Positions 26,641 to 34,535 of a stretch of DNA of 64,000 nucleotides are shown piece by piece (positions within the stretch are counted from its first letter, which is position 1; every line of letters begins with the position of its first letter). The stretch lies in contig CALKRN010000010.1 in NCBI GenBank assembly GCA_937989665.1, forward strand, positions 1-64,000, given 5' to 3'. The notes under the pieces were generated by a model. It worked only from the letters and a program-made list of their open reading frames with translations. It was not told where the DNA came from and did no database searches. This stretch comes from an uncultured Desulfomicrobiaceae bacterium (GTDB lineage Bacteria > Desulfobacterota > Desulfovibrionia > Desulfovibrionales > Desulfomicrobiaceae). A program made the position numbers and the translations under genes.

Positions 26641-26663
26641 AAAAGTCAACTTTTTTGTCAAAC
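26641..26663. promoter_or_regulatory. Palindrome and direct repeat upstream of the Rnf operon
   Basis: AAAAGTCAACTTTT is a palindrome around CA (26641-26654), and GTCAAC and GTCAAA recur 12 bp apart. It is 20-45 nt before the decaheme cytochrome start in an AT-rich stretch (26520-26683) of otherwise GC-rich DNA. It could be an operator; no known regulator motif was matched. Confidence 0.35.
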
Positions 26664-26683
26664 CGAAACACAAGGACACTGCT

Positions 26684-27433
26684 TTGAACAAGCGCTATCT
26701 TCCTATCGGTATGGTGTGTGGCCTGTTGGTTCTCGTTCTTGTGGGTAATTTTGCCCGCCAAGCGCCGTCAAACGAGCTGCCTGTCCGCGTTCGTCTTGAA
26801 AATAAAGGCGGCTCTGTTATCTTTACGCATATACGGCACGTGCAATACGTCCAAACTATGGGCAAAGACTGTATGGTATGCCATCATGACACCCCTGCCA
26901 CAAAGGCGACCCCTTTGCCGTGTGGTACGTGCCATGCGCCGGAATTCAATGCCATATTTACCAACGGCCACCAGAAGGCCTTGCCCAAAACGACGTGCAC
27001 GCAATGCCACCATGCGGAGCTCGGCACGGTCAAATATGACCACGAAGCCCATGCCAATGGATATGCCTCGGCATGTACGGATTGCCACCATGGTCCAGAA
27101 ATCGAGGCTGAGCCCCAATCCTGCAAGAATTGTCATGGCGCCACGACCGAAGGGACAACCCGAACGCTTCGTCAGGCTGTCCATGAACGCTGCCAATCCT
27201 GCCATGGGGATATGTATGACCAAAAGCTCGCGGGCTGTTCTTCATGCCATAACTTCCTGCCAGGGACCGCGGAAGCCAAACAACCTGCGTGCGTGAGCTG
27301 TCATTACGAGTCCGACGCCATCCCATTGCCGACCCGTATGGACTCCTTCCATGGCCAATGCATGGAGTGCCATGCCCAAGCCGGCAAAGGGCCCTTTGGC
27401 GACAAGTCGTGCAAACGTTGTCACACGAGGTAG
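26684..27433 (+). CDS. Decaheme c-type cytochrome of the Rnf operon
   Basis: A 249-residue exported cytochrome starting at TTG (AAGGA 7 nt upstream). An N-terminal signal anchor (about residues 6-24) is followed by ten CxxCH haem motifs: CMVCH, CGTCH, CTQCH, CTDCH, CKNCH, CQSCH, CSSCH, CVSCH, CMECH and CKRCH. Many extra histidines allow bis-His ligation. In Desulfovibrio a multihaem cytochrome encoded next to Rnf is thought to link the complex to the periplasmic cytochrome c3 pool. It lies 9 nt before rnfC, so it should be the first gene of the rnf operon. The TTG start means low translation or a mis-assigned start; an internal ATG at residue 10 lies inside the signal. Confidence 0.93.
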   Translation: MNKRYLPIGMVCGLLVLVLVGNFARQAPSNELPVRVRLENKGGSVIFTHIRHVQYVQTMGKDCMVCHHDTPATKATPLPCGTCHAPEFNAIFTNGHQKALPKTTCTQCHHAELGTVKYDHEAHANGYASACTDCHHGPEIEAEPQSCKNCHGATTEGTTRTLRQAVHERCQSCHGDMYDQKLAGCSSCHNFLPGTAEAKQPACVSCHYESDAIPLPTRMDSFHGQCMECHAQAGKGPFGDKSCKRCHTR

Positions 27434-27442
27434 GACGGTATC

Positions 27443-28633
27443 ATGAAACTGAGCACCGCAGCTCCCCTAGCGGACGGCATTCGCCAGCTTCCTGACCCCC
27501 AGCGGGTGCGTATCCCGCTGGATGGCAAGCACAAGCCAGTTGTCAAAAAGAAACAGGTCGTGGGCAAAGGCCAAGTCCTGGCGGAAACCACCTCCTCAGG
27601 GCCGTTTGGCGTGGGTTTTGTGCATGCCTCCATTGATGGCATTGTCGAAGACATTTTGGCCAATGCCATCCTGCTTGGCCCACTCCCCGCCCCAGCAGAA
27701 GGCAAAGAACCCCCCATCCCCCAGCGCCCTGCCCCAAGGCAGGACCACACCGGGCTTTCCGGCGAGGAACTGGTGCGCTGGTTGCGGGAAATGGGAATAG
27801 ACACGGATCGCTTTCACCCGAACCGCACCCTTGTCATCAATGGCCTCAATCCGGAGCCAGGGGTGAGTATAGCCGAACAGCTCCTGCGCGATGAACGCCC
27901 CACGTTGGATGGAGGCATCAATCTCCTTGAGCGCGCCATCCGACCAGGCAATGTCCATCTCGTGATCGCCAAAGGTTCCGGTTATGGACTCCACGGCGCC
28001 CATGTTGTGGAGGTGGATCCCATCTATCCCCAGACCCTCGACGCCCTTGCCATGGTGGCGGCCACTGGTTCTGAAAATCCCGAAGCCGCAGATGTCATTG
28101 GCATATCCGACCTCTATCGGGTCGGTCTGGTAGCCACGACCGGGCTCCCCCTCACCGAGTCGGTGCTCACGGTTGCGGGCAAGGCCGTGCGCGTGGCCAC
28201 CGGCATGGCTGTAGGCGAGGTTCTGGCCGCGGTGGATGTGGCAGTGCCGGTACGGGGGATGGTCATTCTCGGTGGCCCCATGACGGGGGTTGCCGTGAGT
28301 TCACTCGAGGCCGGAGTGCCAGAAAACTGCCCTGCCATCACGATTGTGCCACCCCATCACTACCCCCTCCCCGGGCCTCATCCATGTATCAATTGTGGCG
28401 AATGTGTCCTGGCCTGCCCGGCGCGCATCCAACCGGGGATGCTCTCGCGCTACGCCGAGTTCGCCCTTTACGAAGAAACCCGGCCCCGCCACATCGCCGC
28501 CTGTTTGGAGTGCGGCATGTGCACCTATGTGTGCCCGGCGAACCGGCCGGTCCTCCAACTCATCCGTCTGGCGAAACGCAAACTTGAAGAGCAGGATGCC
28601 TTTGTGGCCACCTGCCGGCTCCAGGATGAATAA
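27443..28633 (+). CDS. rnfC: Rnf electron-transport complex subunit C
   Basis: A 396-residue peripheral subunit of the Rnf complex, which couples ferredoxin:NAD oxidoreduction to ion pumping. The N-terminal domain has VRIPLDGKHKPVVKKKQVVG and a flavin/NADH-binding region (GLNPEPGVSIAEQ, GSGYGLHGAHVVEVDPIYP). Two 4Fe-4S motifs, CINCGECVLACPARIQPG and CLECGMCTYVCPANRP, are at the C-terminus. It is shorter than RnfC of Gammaproteobacteria, which has an Ala-rich tail. Follows the decaheme cytochrome and precedes rnfD. Confidence 0.96.
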   Translation: MKLSTAAPLADGIRQLPDPQRVRIPLDGKHKPVVKKKQVVGKGQVLAETTSSGPFGVGFVHASIDGIVEDILANAILLGPLPAPAEGKEPPIPQRPAPRQDHTGLSGEELVRWLREMGIDTDRFHPNRTLVINGLNPEPGVSIAEQLLRDERPTLDGGINLLERAIRPGNVHLVIAKGSGYGLHGAHVVEVDPIYPQTLDALAMVAATGSENPEAADVIGISDLYRVGLVATTGLPLTESVLTVAGKAVRVATGMAVGEVLAAVDVAVPVRGMVILGGPMTGVAVSSLEAGVPENCPAITIVPPHHYPLPGPHPCINCGECVLACPARIQPGMLSRYAEFALYEETRPRHIAACLECGMCTYVCPANRPVLQLIRLAKRKLEEQDAFVATCRLQDE

Positions 28634-28650
28634 CCACGAGGGGAAGATTC

Positions 28651-29598
28651 ATGGTCAACCAGCAATCCGCCTTCACGGTCACCGCGGCCCCCTTCTGGCA
28701 CTCAGGCAGGACCCTTACGGGAGACATGTACCGACTGTTGCTCGTCCTCCTGCCAGCGGCCCTCCTTGGAATGTATCGATTTGGCTACGATGCCCTAACA
28801 GTCCTCGCCCTTGCAGGATTGACGGCCGTGGCCACCGAAGCCCTCGTGCAGCGGCCCATGCGCCAAACGCCATCAGCTCACGATTTTACGGCATTGGCAG
28901 ACGGAATTCTCTTCGCGTTCATGCTCCCGGCAACGGCGCCGTGGTGGATCGTCGTCGTCGGCAGCGCCACGACCATCATCCTCGGCCGCATGGTGTTTGG
29001 TGGCTACGGCGGCAGCCCAGTCTGTGCTCCTGCCGTTGGTTGGTGTGTCCTTACGGTATCCTGGCCAGCGTATATGGACCTCAACGGGATGCTTCTCGCA
29101 TGGGACCTCGTAGAACCTCTCAGTGATCTCAAATATTTTGGAGCAGAATCGGTAGCCCACATCACCCCAGGCAGCCTTCTTTTGGGCGAACACCTTGGAG
29201 CCCTTGGGGCGTCGCAATCCGGCCTTGTCCTCCTGGCAGGCATTGCCCTTTTAGCCATGGGAAGAGTTCGCTGGCATATTCCGGTGTCGTACCTCGCAGG
29301 AGTCTTTGGTACGGCACTCATTTATTGGCTCATCGACCCCCAGCTCTATGCCCCACCGCTCTTCCATATACTGGCGGGGACAACGATCTTCACCGCCTTT
29401 TTCCTCCTTCCCTACCCTTCAGCTGCACCGGTTTTCCGCATTCCGATGCTACTCTTCGGACTCTTGGCCGGGGCGCTCACCATCCTTATTCGGGTGTATG
29501 GTATTTACCCAGACGGTGCACCCTTTGCCGTGCTCCTCGCCAATCTCTGTACCCCCCTCCTTGATCTCATCCAACCCAAGCCCTTTGGCGGGAGGTAG
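28651..29598 (+). CDS. rnfD: Rnf complex membrane subunit D
   Basis: A 315-residue integral membrane protein with about nine or ten hydrophobic segments. RnfD binds FMN covalently through a threonine; GGYGGSPVCAPAVGWCVLT in the middle corresponds to the conserved S(G/P)AT-like region but without the classical SGAT. The C-terminal YGIYPDGAPFAVLLANLCTP is the RnfD/NqrB signature. GAGGGGAAGATTC precedes the ATG. Its position between rnfC and rnfG is the normal rnf order. Confidence 0.94.
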   Translation: MVNQQSAFTVTAAPFWHSGRTLTGDMYRLLLVLLPAALLGMYRFGYDALTVLALAGLTAVATEALVQRPMRQTPSAHDFTALADGILFAFMLPATAPWWIVVVGSATTIILGRMVFGGYGGSPVCAPAVGWCVLTVSWPAYMDLNGMLLAWDLVEPLSDLKYFGAESVAHITPGSLLLGEHLGALGASQSGLVLLAGIALLAMGRVRWHIPVSYLAGVFGTALIYWLIDPQLYAPPLFHILAGTTIFTAFFLLPYPSAAPVFRIPMLLFGLLAGALTILIRVYGIYPDGAPFAVLLANLCTPLLDLIQPKPFGGR

Positions 29599-29603
29599 GC
29601 GCC

Positions 29604-30191
29604 ATGATGGAAATCGTGCGTATGATCGTCGTCCTCTCTCTTATCACCGGAACGGCTGGCTTTGTGCTTTCCGGACTCAAGGTCTGGACCTCCCCCATCA
29701 TCGAGAGCCAGGTGCTGACGTACGTCCAGGGGCCAGCCATCAAACAAGTCTTTAGCGACATGGCCAACGACCCCATTGCGGATCGCAAAAAATTCCCCAA
29801 GCCCGGGGGCGGACCAGAAGATCAAGTCATCGTTTTTCCCATCCTCAAAGATGGCAAACTCAAGGCCGTTGCCCTGGAGGGTGCGGGCAAGGGATATGGC
29901 GGCGATGTCAACGTTATCGTGGGCGTGGACACGAGCACAGATACCGTTGTCGGGATCAGCATCACGACCCACAAGGAGACCCCGGGCATTGGTTCCCGTG
30001 TAAGTGAGCCGGGCTTCACGAAACAGTTCCGCGGCCGAACCCTTGCACAAGCCAAGCTCAAAAAGGAAGGAGGCGCCATCGATGCCATTTCAGGTGCCAC
30101 GTTCTCTTCCATCGGGGCCAGTGAAGCGGTCAAACAAGTGACCAGCTGGTATACAGCCCTCAAGGATTCCATCAAAACGACCTGGCAGTAA
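29604..30191 (+). CDS. rnfG: Rnf complex subunit G (covalent FMN)
   Basis: A 195-residue protein with an N-terminal membrane anchor (about residues 7-27) and a periplasmic FMN-binding domain. The covalent flavin site SGATFSS is present, with T166 as the attachment residue, and the GVDTSTDTVVGISITTHKETPGIGSR motif lies before it. The flavin is attached by ApbE, encoded at the end of this operon. Five nt separate it from rnfD. Confidence 0.95.
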   Translation: MMEIVRMIVVLSLITGTAGFVLSGLKVWTSPIIESQVLTYVQGPAIKQVFSDMANDPIADRKKFPKPGGGPEDQVIVFPILKDGKLKAVALEGAGKGYGGDVNVIVGVDTSTDTVVGISITTHKETPGIGSRVSEPGFTKQFRGRTLAQAKLKKEGGAIDAISGATFSSIGASEAVKQVTSWYTALKDSIKTTWQ

Positions 30192-30201
30192 GGAGGATAG
30201 C

Positions 30202-30918
30202 ATGGGCTCTGTGGCTTCCGAATTCACCAAAGGCCTGTGGAAAGAGATCCCGCCTTTCCGGCTCGTGCTTGGCCTCTGCCCAACCCTTGCCGTCACCACG
30301 AGCGCGGAAAATGGCCTCGGCATGGGAGCGGCCGTCATCTTTGTCCTCGCCCTCTCCAATGTCCTCATCTCGCTGGTGCGCTCCATCATCCCCAAAAAAG
30401 TGCGCATTGCCTGCTTTATCGCCATCGCGGCCTCGCTGGTGGTCGCCGTGGAGATGCTCATGCAGGCCTTTGCCTATCCCCTCTACCAACAACTCGGGAT
30501 CTTCGTCCCCCTTATCGTGGTCAACTGCATCATCCTCGGTCGGGCCGAGGCCTTTGCCGCCAAAAACCCGCCCCATCTTGCCTTGGCCGATGGCCTGGGC
30601 ATGGGAATCGGTTTTACGCTCTCGCTGACCTTCTTGGGTTCGCTTCGAGAAATCTTCGGCGCCGGGACGTGGTTTGGTCATTCTCTCTTCGGTCCCAATT
30701 ACCATCCCTTTTCTTTTCTGGTACAAGCGCCTGGGGCGTTTGTGTGTCTGGGAATCATCCTTGCCGGAATGAATTTTCTCTCCATATGGCAGGCGAAACG
30801 CAAAGGATTGGAGCTCGATCCCAATTTTGACGCCGGCTGTAAGGGATGTATGGCCTGCAAGAAGATGGATGAAATTGCTGCGCAAAAGCGTCTTGAACGG
30901 CTGGGAGCCAAAGCCTAA
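30202..30918 (+). CDS. rnfE: Rnf complex membrane subunit E with cysteine-rich tail
   Basis: A 238-residue integral membrane subunit. Motifs: LVLGLCPTLAVTTSAENGLGMG, IPLIVVNCIILGRAEAFAAK, and GMGIGFTLSLTFLGSLREIFG; RnfE and RnfA each supply cysteines for a shared buried Fe-S site. The C-terminal 30 residues form a soluble tail with GCKGCMACKK (CxxCxxC), beyond the usual end of the family. AAGGAGG precedes the ATG. Confidence 0.95.
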   Translation: MGSVASEFTKGLWKEIPPFRLVLGLCPTLAVTTSAENGLGMGAAVIFVLALSNVLISLVRSIIPKKVRIACFIAIAASLVVAVEMLMQAFAYPLYQQLGIFVPLIVVNCIILGRAEAFAAKNPPHLALADGLGMGIGFTLSLTFLGSLREIFGAGTWFGHSLFGPNYHPFSFLVQAPGAFVCLGIILAGMNFLSIWQAKRKGLELDPNFDAGCKGCMACKKMDEIAAQKRLERLGAKA

Positions 30919-30939
30919 GGAATGAAGGAGCAAATAGTT

Positions 30940-31515
30940 ATGGATATCTTTCTGCTCTTTATCTCCGCAATTTTCGTTAACAACATTTTGTTAGCCCAAT
31001 ATCTCGGCAACTGTCCGTATCTTGGATGTTCCAAAGAAAAGAGTGTTGCCATCGGCATGGGAGCCGCAGTACTTTTTGTCATAGTTCTGGCAACAGTCAT
31101 CACATTTCTTATCCAAAAATATATCATGAACCCCTTTCATCTTGGGTATCTCCAAACCATTATTTTCATCCTCGTCATTGCGGCATTGGTCCAGTTCGTC
31201 GAAATGTTTCTCAAGAAGATGGTTCCACCGCTGTATAAAAGTCTTGGCATTTATCTCCCCCTTATTACAACGAACTGCGCCGTACTGGGCGTGGCCATTC
31301 TGGTCCAACGCAAAGAATTCGATCTGTGGACTTCGTTCTTGTATGCCATTGCCGCGTCCGTCGGCTTTTTGCTTGCCATTGTCCTCATGGCCGGCATCCG
31401 TGAGCGGTTCGTGGTAACCCGCATCCCCCGCTCCATGCAGGGGGTGCCAAGCGGTCTGGTTATGGCAGGGATCATGTCCCTCGCCTTTTTGGCCTTCAAA
31501 GGCATGATCGCCTAA
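30940..31515 (+). CDS. rnfA: Rnf complex membrane subunit A
   Basis: A 191-residue integral membrane subunit starting MDIFLLFISAIFVNNILLAQYLGNCPYLGCSKEK, the usual RnfA N-terminus. The second conserved segment, YLPLITTNCAVLGVAI, carries the paired cysteine. ATG 30940 is preferred because family members begin here and GGAG lies about 9 nt upstream; an ATG at 30922 would add six residues. The 5' third of the gene is more AT-rich than its neighbours. Confidence 0.95.
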   Translation: MDIFLLFISAIFVNNILLAQYLGNCPYLGCSKEKSVAIGMGAAVLFVIVLATVITFLIQKYIMNPFHLGYLQTIIFILVIAALVQFVEMFLKKMVPPLYKSLGIYLPLITTNCAVLGVAILVQRKEFDLWTSFLYAIAASVGFLLAIVLMAGIRERFVVTRIPRSMQGVPSGLVMAGIMSLAFLAFKGMIA

Positions 31516-31531
31516 TCCGGGAGAGCGCCAC

Positions 31532-32413
31532 ATGATTGCCGAATCTGTCATCACCCTCTTCGGCCTGGGCTTTGTCTCCGCCAGCGTCCTCTCGGTGGCC
31601 TCACGGCTGCTGGCGGTGGAAGAAGACCCGCGCATTGAAGTCGTCACCGAAGCCCTGCCAGGCGCCAATTGTGGGGGTTGCGGTTTTGCTGGATGTGAAG
31701 CCTACGCCACGGCGGTCCTCAAAGACCCCTCTGTACCTCCCAACCGCTGCTGTGCTGGCGGTCCAGATGTGGCCAAACGGGTCGCCGAGCTCACCGGCAA
31801 GGCCGCTGGCGACGTGGAGCCCATGGTGGCCTTCCGCCGCTGTGTTAAAGTGGAAGGCAAGGTGGCCCGAAAATACGACTACGCTGGTGCCACCACCTGT
31901 GCGGGTGCCAAACTTCTCGACGGAGGCCCTGATGCCTGCCGCTATGCCTGCATTGGGCTAGGCGACTGTGTCCGCGCATGCCCCTTTGATGCCATGTGGA
32001 TTGAAGACGGGCTTGTGCACATCGCGCCCGCGAAATGCACGAGCTGTGGCACCTGCGTGCGCACCTGCCCCAATGGCATCCTCGAGATCATCCCCCGCCG
32101 CGCCCGCGTGATGGTGTTTTGTTCGTCCAAAGACAAAGGCAAGGCGGTCAAAGACGTCTGTGAGGCAGGGTGCATCAGCTGCGGCGCATGCGTCAAAAAA
32201 TGCCCAGCCAAGGCCATCCGCATGGAAGATGACCGTATCGTCATCGACCATAAGGCCTGCTTAGCCTACGGGCCAAGCTGCGAAGAAGTGTGTGTCAAGT
32301 CCTGCCCTCGGGATATCCTGCGCTGTCTCAAGCCCGAATACATCGCCCCAGCCCCAGAAACAGAACCGGCCCACTTCCCGGAAGAATCTCACGTCGTGGA
32401 CCTCAACGCCTAG
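31532..32413 (+). CDS. rnfB: Rnf complex ferredoxin subunit B
   Basis: A 293-residue subunit with an N-terminal membrane anchor (about residues 5-25). A 4Fe-4S domain follows, GANCGGCGFAGCEAYA...NRCC. Further clusters lie at CIGLGDCVRACPFDAMW, CTSCGTCVRTCPNGILE, CISCGACVKKCPAKAIR and CLAYGPSCEEVCVKSCP. RnfB is the entry point for ferredoxin electrons. It has more clusters than the shorter gammaproteobacterial RnfB (about 190 residues), as is common in Desulfovibrio and clostridia. Located between rnfA and apbE. Confidence 0.96.
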   Translation: MIAESVITLFGLGFVSASVLSVASRLLAVEEDPRIEVVTEALPGANCGGCGFAGCEAYATAVLKDPSVPPNRCCAGGPDVAKRVAELTGKAAGDVEPMVAFRRCVKVEGKVARKYDYAGATTCAGAKLLDGGPDACRYACIGLGDCVRACPFDAMWIEDGLVHIAPAKCTSCGTCVRTCPNGILEIIPRRARVMVFCSSKDKGKAVKDVCEAGCISCGACVKKCPAKAIRMEDDRIVIDHKACLAYGPSCEEVCVKSCPRDILRCLKPEYIAPAPETEPAHFPEESHVVDLNA

Positions 32414-32422
32414 GAGAACTCC

Positions 32423-33430
32423 ATGCGCACCATGCCCCGCCGCCAGGCCCTCCGGCTTGTGGCCGCTTGTGCCGCTGCCTCAGTCGCCGCCCCCGTGCTT
32501 CGTGTCCTCCCCTGCGCTGCCGCCCCCCGACTTTCTCCCCTGCACGAAGAGCGCCTCCTGCTGGGAACCATCGTGGGTATGACCGTGCTCGCCTCCTCGC
32601 CCCAGCAGGCCCGCGAAGCCCTCGAAGCGGCCTTTGCAACGGTTCGGCGATTGGAGACCACCTTCAGCCGCTACCAAGCCACGACACCCGTTGCCATCCT
32701 CAATAGCACAGGACGCATCCAAGGGGTCCCCCAGGAGCTCACGACCGTCGTGAACCATGGACTCTGGCTCCACCGGGCCACAGGAGGACAATTCGATATG
32801 ACCGTGGCCCCGCTAGTGAACTTACTTGAACGCACCCAGGGCCAACCGCATCCCGCTGACTTGCGCCACGCCCTCGCCCTCGTGGACAGTGCGCGCATCC
32901 ACATGGCTGGCAGCACGATCTCCTTGGGACACGACATGGCCATTACCCTCGATGGCATTGCCAAGGGCTACATCGCGGACCAAGCTGCCGAGACGCTTTG
33001 CCGCCATGGCATCGAGCACTTCCTTGTCGATGCCGGCGGCGATATCCGCGCCCAAGGTTCCCCCGAAGGCCATCCCCATGGCCGCCCGTGGGCGATTGCC
33101 ATCGAAGACCCCAATAAAATGGGCCAATATCCGGCCACCATCCACCTGCACCAGGGAGCTGTGGCCACTTCAGGCGGCTACGAACGGGCTTTTGACCCCC
33201 AAGGCCAGCACCACCACCTCGTGGACCCGCGCTCAGGCCGCTCCCCTCAGCACATCCGCAGTGTTTCGGTGGTCGCTCCCACGGTCATGGAGGCGGACGG
33301 CCTGGCAACGGCCCTCTCTGTCATGTCGCCCCGCCAGGCCCTCGACCTGGTGCGCGGCCTGCCGCAGTGCGCCTGTTTGCTCGTCACGACCAGCGGGGCC
33401 GTACTCGCATCGCCTGGCTGGCCGGCCTGA
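32423..33430 (+). CDS. apbE: FAD:protein FMN transferase ApbE
   Basis: A 335-residue exported protein. The signal RRQALRLVAACAAASVAAP has twin arginines (Tat type). The enzyme attaches FMN from FAD to a threonine of RnfG and RnfD. Conserved ApbE parts: MTVLASSPQQAREALEAAF, the DGIAKGYIADQAAETL substrate loop, LVDAGGDIRAQG and HLVDPRSGRSPQHIRSVSVVAP. TAGGAGAACTCC precedes the ATG, 9 nt after rnfB. Last gene of the operon, matching the Desulfovibrio rnf arrangement. Confidence 0.95.
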   Translation: MRTMPRRQALRLVAACAAASVAAPVLRVLPCAAAPRLSPLHEERLLLGTIVGMTVLASSPQQAREALEAAFATVRRLETTFSRYQATTPVAILNSTGRIQGVPQELTTVVNHGLWLHRATGGQFDMTVAPLVNLLERTQGQPHPADLRHALALVDSARIHMAGSTISLGHDMAITLDGIAKGYIADQAAETLCRHGIEHFLVDAGGDIRAQGSPEGHPHGRPWAIAIEDPNKMGQYPATIHLHQGAVATSGGYERAFDPQGQHHHLVDPRSGRSPQHIRSVSVVAPTVMEADGLATALSVMSPRQALDLVRGLPQCACLLVTTSGAVLASPGWPA

Positions 33431-34040
33431 TCTTCGATCTTTGCACAACCGCTCTGGGGACGGCATCCCTCCTATGGGCAATGCCATCTCGTGGAATGGG
33501 GTGGAATGGGTTGGAGAGCAAGACTCTGGGGACAGCAGCTCTGCTGGAGAAAAGCGCCACGGGTGTGTATAAATGCAGATTCACCCAGCGATTCCAAGAT
33601 GATGGCTAGGGGCTCTCCTGGAGGGAAGCGCCGCGGGTGTGTAAAGGTTGAGGACAAGACTCTGGGGACAGCAGCCTCCAAGCAACGAGTCCTCCTTGGG
33701 TGACGGCTCGCTCTTGGTGCCCTTCAGACCATCGGGATGGCAGCCTCCAAGCAACGATGCCCTCCTCCAAATGGCTAATTCTCTCTTTTGGGCCCATGGC
33801 GGAGGATGTGCTTACGCTCCACACGCGATGCCGGCAAATGGAAATGGCCAGAGAGCGCTTGCCCCTGCCGTTACTTTTCCTGCGGGATGTGGAGGACGAA
33901 GACGCCCATGCCGCGGCACGGTCCCTCCCCAATGGGACGTTGGTCGGTCGCCCCTTACAGAAACCCTCCCGCCCGGGCTCGCTCAAGCCACGCACCAAGT
34001 TTGCCCAAGCCACGAGGCACCTCTCTGCGACTCCGGACCA
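33431..34040. repeat. Gene-free region with short direct repeats
   Basis: No convincing gene. AAGACTCTGGGGACAGCAGC occurs at 33520-33539 and 33656-33675. AAGCGCC(A/G)CGGGTGTGTA occurs at 33552 and 33626. GCAGCCTCCAAGCAACGA occurs at about 33672 and 33739. One part (CCACACGC at 33819, AATGGAAAT at 33837) matches the block at 21330-21356 with the same 18-nt spacing, so the two gene-free regions are related. Confidence 0.55.
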
Positions 34041-34075
34041 ACAAAAGCGGCCCAGAGTTGCCTCTGAGCCGCTTT
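34041..34075 (-). terminator. Rho-independent terminator of tRNA-Asp
   Basis: On the minus strand AAAGCGGCTCAGAG pairs with CTCTGGGCCGCTTT (one mismatch in 14), followed by TTTG. It begins 9 nt after the 3' end of the tRNA. Confidence 0.85.
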
Positions 34076-34083
34076 ATCTTCAG

Positions 34084-34160
<77 letters not shown>

Positions 34161-34535
34161 GCGTTGCGCCCGGAGGTCCCCTCGAAGCGCGAAGTTGTCC
34201 TTTAGATGCGAGCCCTCATGGTGTCAACACATTTTTTCCCCCCAAGATAGACAGCAGCTCACGTTATCCGGTGGAAGAAAAAGAAGTGGCTGAAGACGAG
34301 CTCCACTGAAAGGTCAAAGCAACAGGGCGATCAACTCCTCTCCACCCGATGCAGGTGAAGACGAGCTCCAACAACGGGAAGTTTTGGCATCAGGAGGCAA
34401 ACGGCGCCTTCTGCCCGCTGGCGGTCAGAAGCGGAAGTCACGGCGCAGAGGGCTTGCCCGCCTGTGGGGGAGGATGCGCGCGAAGAAAGACTCATCAGCG
34501 CCGTGGATGTGGCCAGAGCCTGGCAGCGTCCTTCA
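34161..34535. other. Gene-free region between tRNA-Asp and rtcB
   Basis: About 375 bp. Besides the tRNA promoter it holds a 15-bp direct repeat TGAAGACGAGCTCCA (34291-34305 and 34356-34370). No terminator for rtcB and no gene were recognised. Confidence 0.5.
34199..34227 (-). promoter_or_regulatory. Promoter of tRNA-Asp
   Basis: On the minus strand a perfect TTGACA (34227-34222), a 17-nt spacer and TAAAGG (34204-34199), 39 nt before the tRNA 5' end. Confidence 0.7.
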
